Assembly (NCBI RefSeq): GCF_004345705.1
Contig: NZ_SLWV01000002.1
Coordinates: 124,001-188,000 of the forward strand
Length of the DNA: 64,000 bases
Reading direction: 5' to 3'
Source of the DNA: Marinisporobacter balticus
GTDB lineage: Bacteria > Bacillota > Clostridia > Peptostreptococcales > Thermotaleaceae
Shown: positions 62,620-64,000 of the stretch, in pieces
Numbering within the stretch: position 1 is the first letter of the stretch
Layout: each line of letters begins with the position of its first letter
The notes under the pieces: model-generated
Databases searched by the model: none
What the model was told of the DNA's origin: nothing
Seen by the model: the letters and a program-made list of their open reading frames with translations, nothing else
Program-made: the position numbers and the translations under genes

Positions 62620-62859
62620 TTAAATTTCTTTGATTTTTTCAACAATCTGATCAATATTGTGCTCAGCTGCATTAATTCTTAGAATTTGATCATTACTTGT
62701 CATATTTTTAAATCCTTCATTTATCATTTGATCATAATAAACAAGTGCATCTAACCCCTTGTTGTTTTCTTGTAGATCTGTAACATCAAATCCTTGTTGA
62801 ATCAATTCTTGTGCAATTTCATTTAACGGACGTGCCACACCTACTACTTTCCTTTTCAA
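62620..62859 (-). CDS. YkuS-like small protein (UPF0180)
   Basis: 79 residues, cytoplasmic. It starts KRKVVGVARPLNEIAQELIQ and continues with GLDALVYYD and two conserved aspartates, as in UPF0180. Function unknown. A GGAGGTG site precedes the ATG. Confidence 0.8.
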   Translation of the reverse strand: MKRKVVGVARPLNEIAQELIQQGFDVTDLQENNKGLDALVYYDQMINEGFKNMTSNDQILRINAAEHNIDQIVEKIKEI

Positions 62860-62922
62860 TAAATCACCTCCAAAATATAATTATATTTTGCTTCCTGATC
62901 ACTTTTTTATGCCTTAATCTAA

Positions 62923-62960
62923 AAAAAGATTCTATCTTGTAATCAAGATAGAATCTTTTA
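62923..62960 (-). terminator. Terminator of hppA
   Basis: AAAGATTCTATCTTG and CAAGATAGAATCTTT pair perfectly, with T-runs on the minus strand. Confidence 0.85.
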
Positions 62961-62967
62961 AATGCTA

Positions 62968-64000
62968 TTAAAATAATTTACCGAATAAACCTAATCCGTC
63001 AGCAAATTTTAAAAACAATGGTGCAAATACAAGTGAAACGATTGTCATAAGTTTGATTAAGATATTAATAGATGGACCAGATGTATCTTTGAATGGATCC
63101 CCTACGGTATCTCCAACTACAGCAGCCCTATGTGCTTCACTACCTTTTCCGCCATGTTTTCCACCTTCAACATATTTTTTTGCGTTATCCCAAGCACCAC
63201 CTGCGTTTGCCATCATGATCGCCATAAGTACCCCTGAAACAAGTGCGCCAGCAAGTAATCCACCTAATGCTTCTGTTCCAAGTAATATACCTGTTGCAAC
63301 TGGTGCTACAACTGCCATAATTCCTGGAATAAGCATTTCTTTTAAAGCTGCTCCAGTACTGATATCTACACATCTTGCATAATCGGGTTTTCCTTTACCT
63401 TCCATAATTCCTGGAATTTCTCTAAATTGTCTTCTTACTTCTTCAATCATTTGGAAAGCTGCCTTACCAACTGATTCCATAGTCATAGCCGAGAATAAGA
63501 ATGGAAGCATTCCTCCTATTAACAAACCAACTACTACTAATGGATTTAACACGTCTATTGCTTTTAATCCAACTACTTGTGAATAAGAAGCAAATAGTGC
63601 TAATGCTGTTAATGCTGCTGAACCAATAGCAAATCCTTTACCCATAGCTGCTGTTGTATTTCCAACTGCATCTAGTTTGTCAGTGATTTCTCTTACTTCT
63701 CCTGGCAGTCCAGCCATTTCTGCAATACCACCAGCATTATCTGCGATTGGACCATAAGCATCTACTGCCACAGTAATACCTGCCGTAGATAACATTCCTA
63801 CAGCTGACAATGAAATACCATATAATCCAAAAAATTTATAGGATACTAAAATACCAACAGATATAAGCAATAATGGCCAAGCCGTTGAGTACATACCTAC
63901 TGCTAAACCACTGATGATTGTTGTAGCCGGACCTGTTTCTGATTGTTGTGCAATCTTCTGAACAGAAGCATAATCTGCTGAAGTATAGACTTCTGTTATT
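62968..64000 (-). CDS. hppA: K+-dependent membrane pyrophosphatase, 3' part
   Basis: The C-terminal 344 residues of a membrane-integral, ion-pumping inorganic pyrophosphatase; the rest lies beyond the window. The frame is open at the right edge (ITEVYTSADYASVQKIAQQS). Many transmembrane helices are interleaved with conserved loops: AVDAYGPIADNAGGIAEM, DAVGNTTAAMGKGFAIGSAA, GGAWDNAKKYVEGG, and GDTVGDPFKDTSGPSINI near the end. Ala in GNTTAA (rather than Lys) marks the K+-dependent subfamily, whose members pump H+, Na+ or both. These proteins conserve energy from pyrophosphate in anaerobes. Confidence 0.95.
   Translation of the reverse strand, partial: ITEVYTSADYASVQKIAQQSETGPATTIISGLAVGMYSTAWPLLLISVGILVSYKFFGLYGISLSAVGMLSTAGITVAVDAYGPIADNAGGIAEMAGLPGEVREITDKLDAVGNTTAAMGKGFAIGSAALTALALFASYSQVVGLKAIDVLNPLVVVGLLIGGMLPFLFSAMTMESVGKAAFQMIEEVRRQFREIPGIMEGKGKPDYARCVDISTGAALKEMLIPGIMAVVAPVATGILLGTEALGGLLAGALVSGVLMAIMMANAGGAWDNAKKYVEGGKHGGKGSEAHRAAVVGDTVGDPFKDTSGPSINILIKLMTIVSLVFAPLFLKFADGLGLFGKLF

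Noticed and set aside
1..64000. CRISPR arrays
   Set aside because: I looked for regularly spaced identical repeats of 25-40 bp and found none; the repeats seen are single pairs.

Overview
The window looks like a low-GC, spore-forming anaerobic firmicute of the class Clostridia. The support is AT-rich DNA with strong Shine-Dalgarno sites and some TTG/GTG starts, a SleB-type cortex/cell-wall hydrolase under a cyclic di-AMP riboswitch, RocB-type and M16 peptidases, ssrA next to smpB, RNase R, and a K+-dependent membrane pyrophosphatase. The genus is not assigned. Nearly all genes lie on the minus strand.

Left host segment (1-11349): a MITE-like palindromic element; a decayed deoB followed by intact purine nucleoside phosphorylase; glyoxylate/hydroxypyruvate reductase; a large SWIM-SNF2 helicase with a PerR/Fur-like operator; a c-di-AMP riboswitch with its cell-wall hydrolase; a RocB-like peptidase; and the 3' three-quarters of a broken topB.

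Mobile element (11350-35131, 23.8 kb): it sits inside the host topB. Both junctions carry the same 6-bp sequence (CACAAT on the + strand), and both element ends begin with the inverted repeat TTAAGTACC. Joining the flanks at the 6-bp repeat restores an uninterrupted topB of about 732 codons. At the right end is a four-gene recombination module: a tyrosine recombinase, a 1431-residue protein with four tandem helix-turn-helix repeats joined to a degenerate recombinase domain, a second tyrosine recombinase, and a coiled-coil accessory protein. Next comes a complete second topB that can replace the disrupted one. Cargo follows: an XRE regulator divergent from a GHKL ATPase with a nuclease-like tail, a SEC-C protein, a zinc-ribbon membrane protein, a three-gene operon (small protein, polytopic membrane protein, Clp-type AAA+ ATPase), a helical protein of unknown function, and a pentapeptide-repeat K+ channel. 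Much of this looks like defence cargo, by inference. The left end holds debris: ICE gene fragments, an IS3 fragment, and two halves of a tRNA in permuted order.

Right host segment (35132-64000): the 5' part of topB; an ABC importer operon of the iron/aminoethylphosphonate class with a PP2C-like phosphatase gene inside it; M15 and M16 peptidases; YaiI; guanine deaminase; an envelope operon (FG-GAP protein, DUF3160 lipoprotein, CapA); DUF3795 and ATPase genes; two nitroreductases; a truncated chemoreceptor next to an IS remnant; an aminotransferase; and ssrA interrupted by a 253-nt group I intron in its T-loop. These are followed by smpB, a TrkA-C membrane protein, a HAD phosphatase, RNase R, two small conserved proteins and the 3' part of hppA, which runs off the window.

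The most novel item is the topB-targeting element. It appears to break an essential-type gene, supply a replacement whose own target core differs by one base, and use an unusual repeat-array recombinase.
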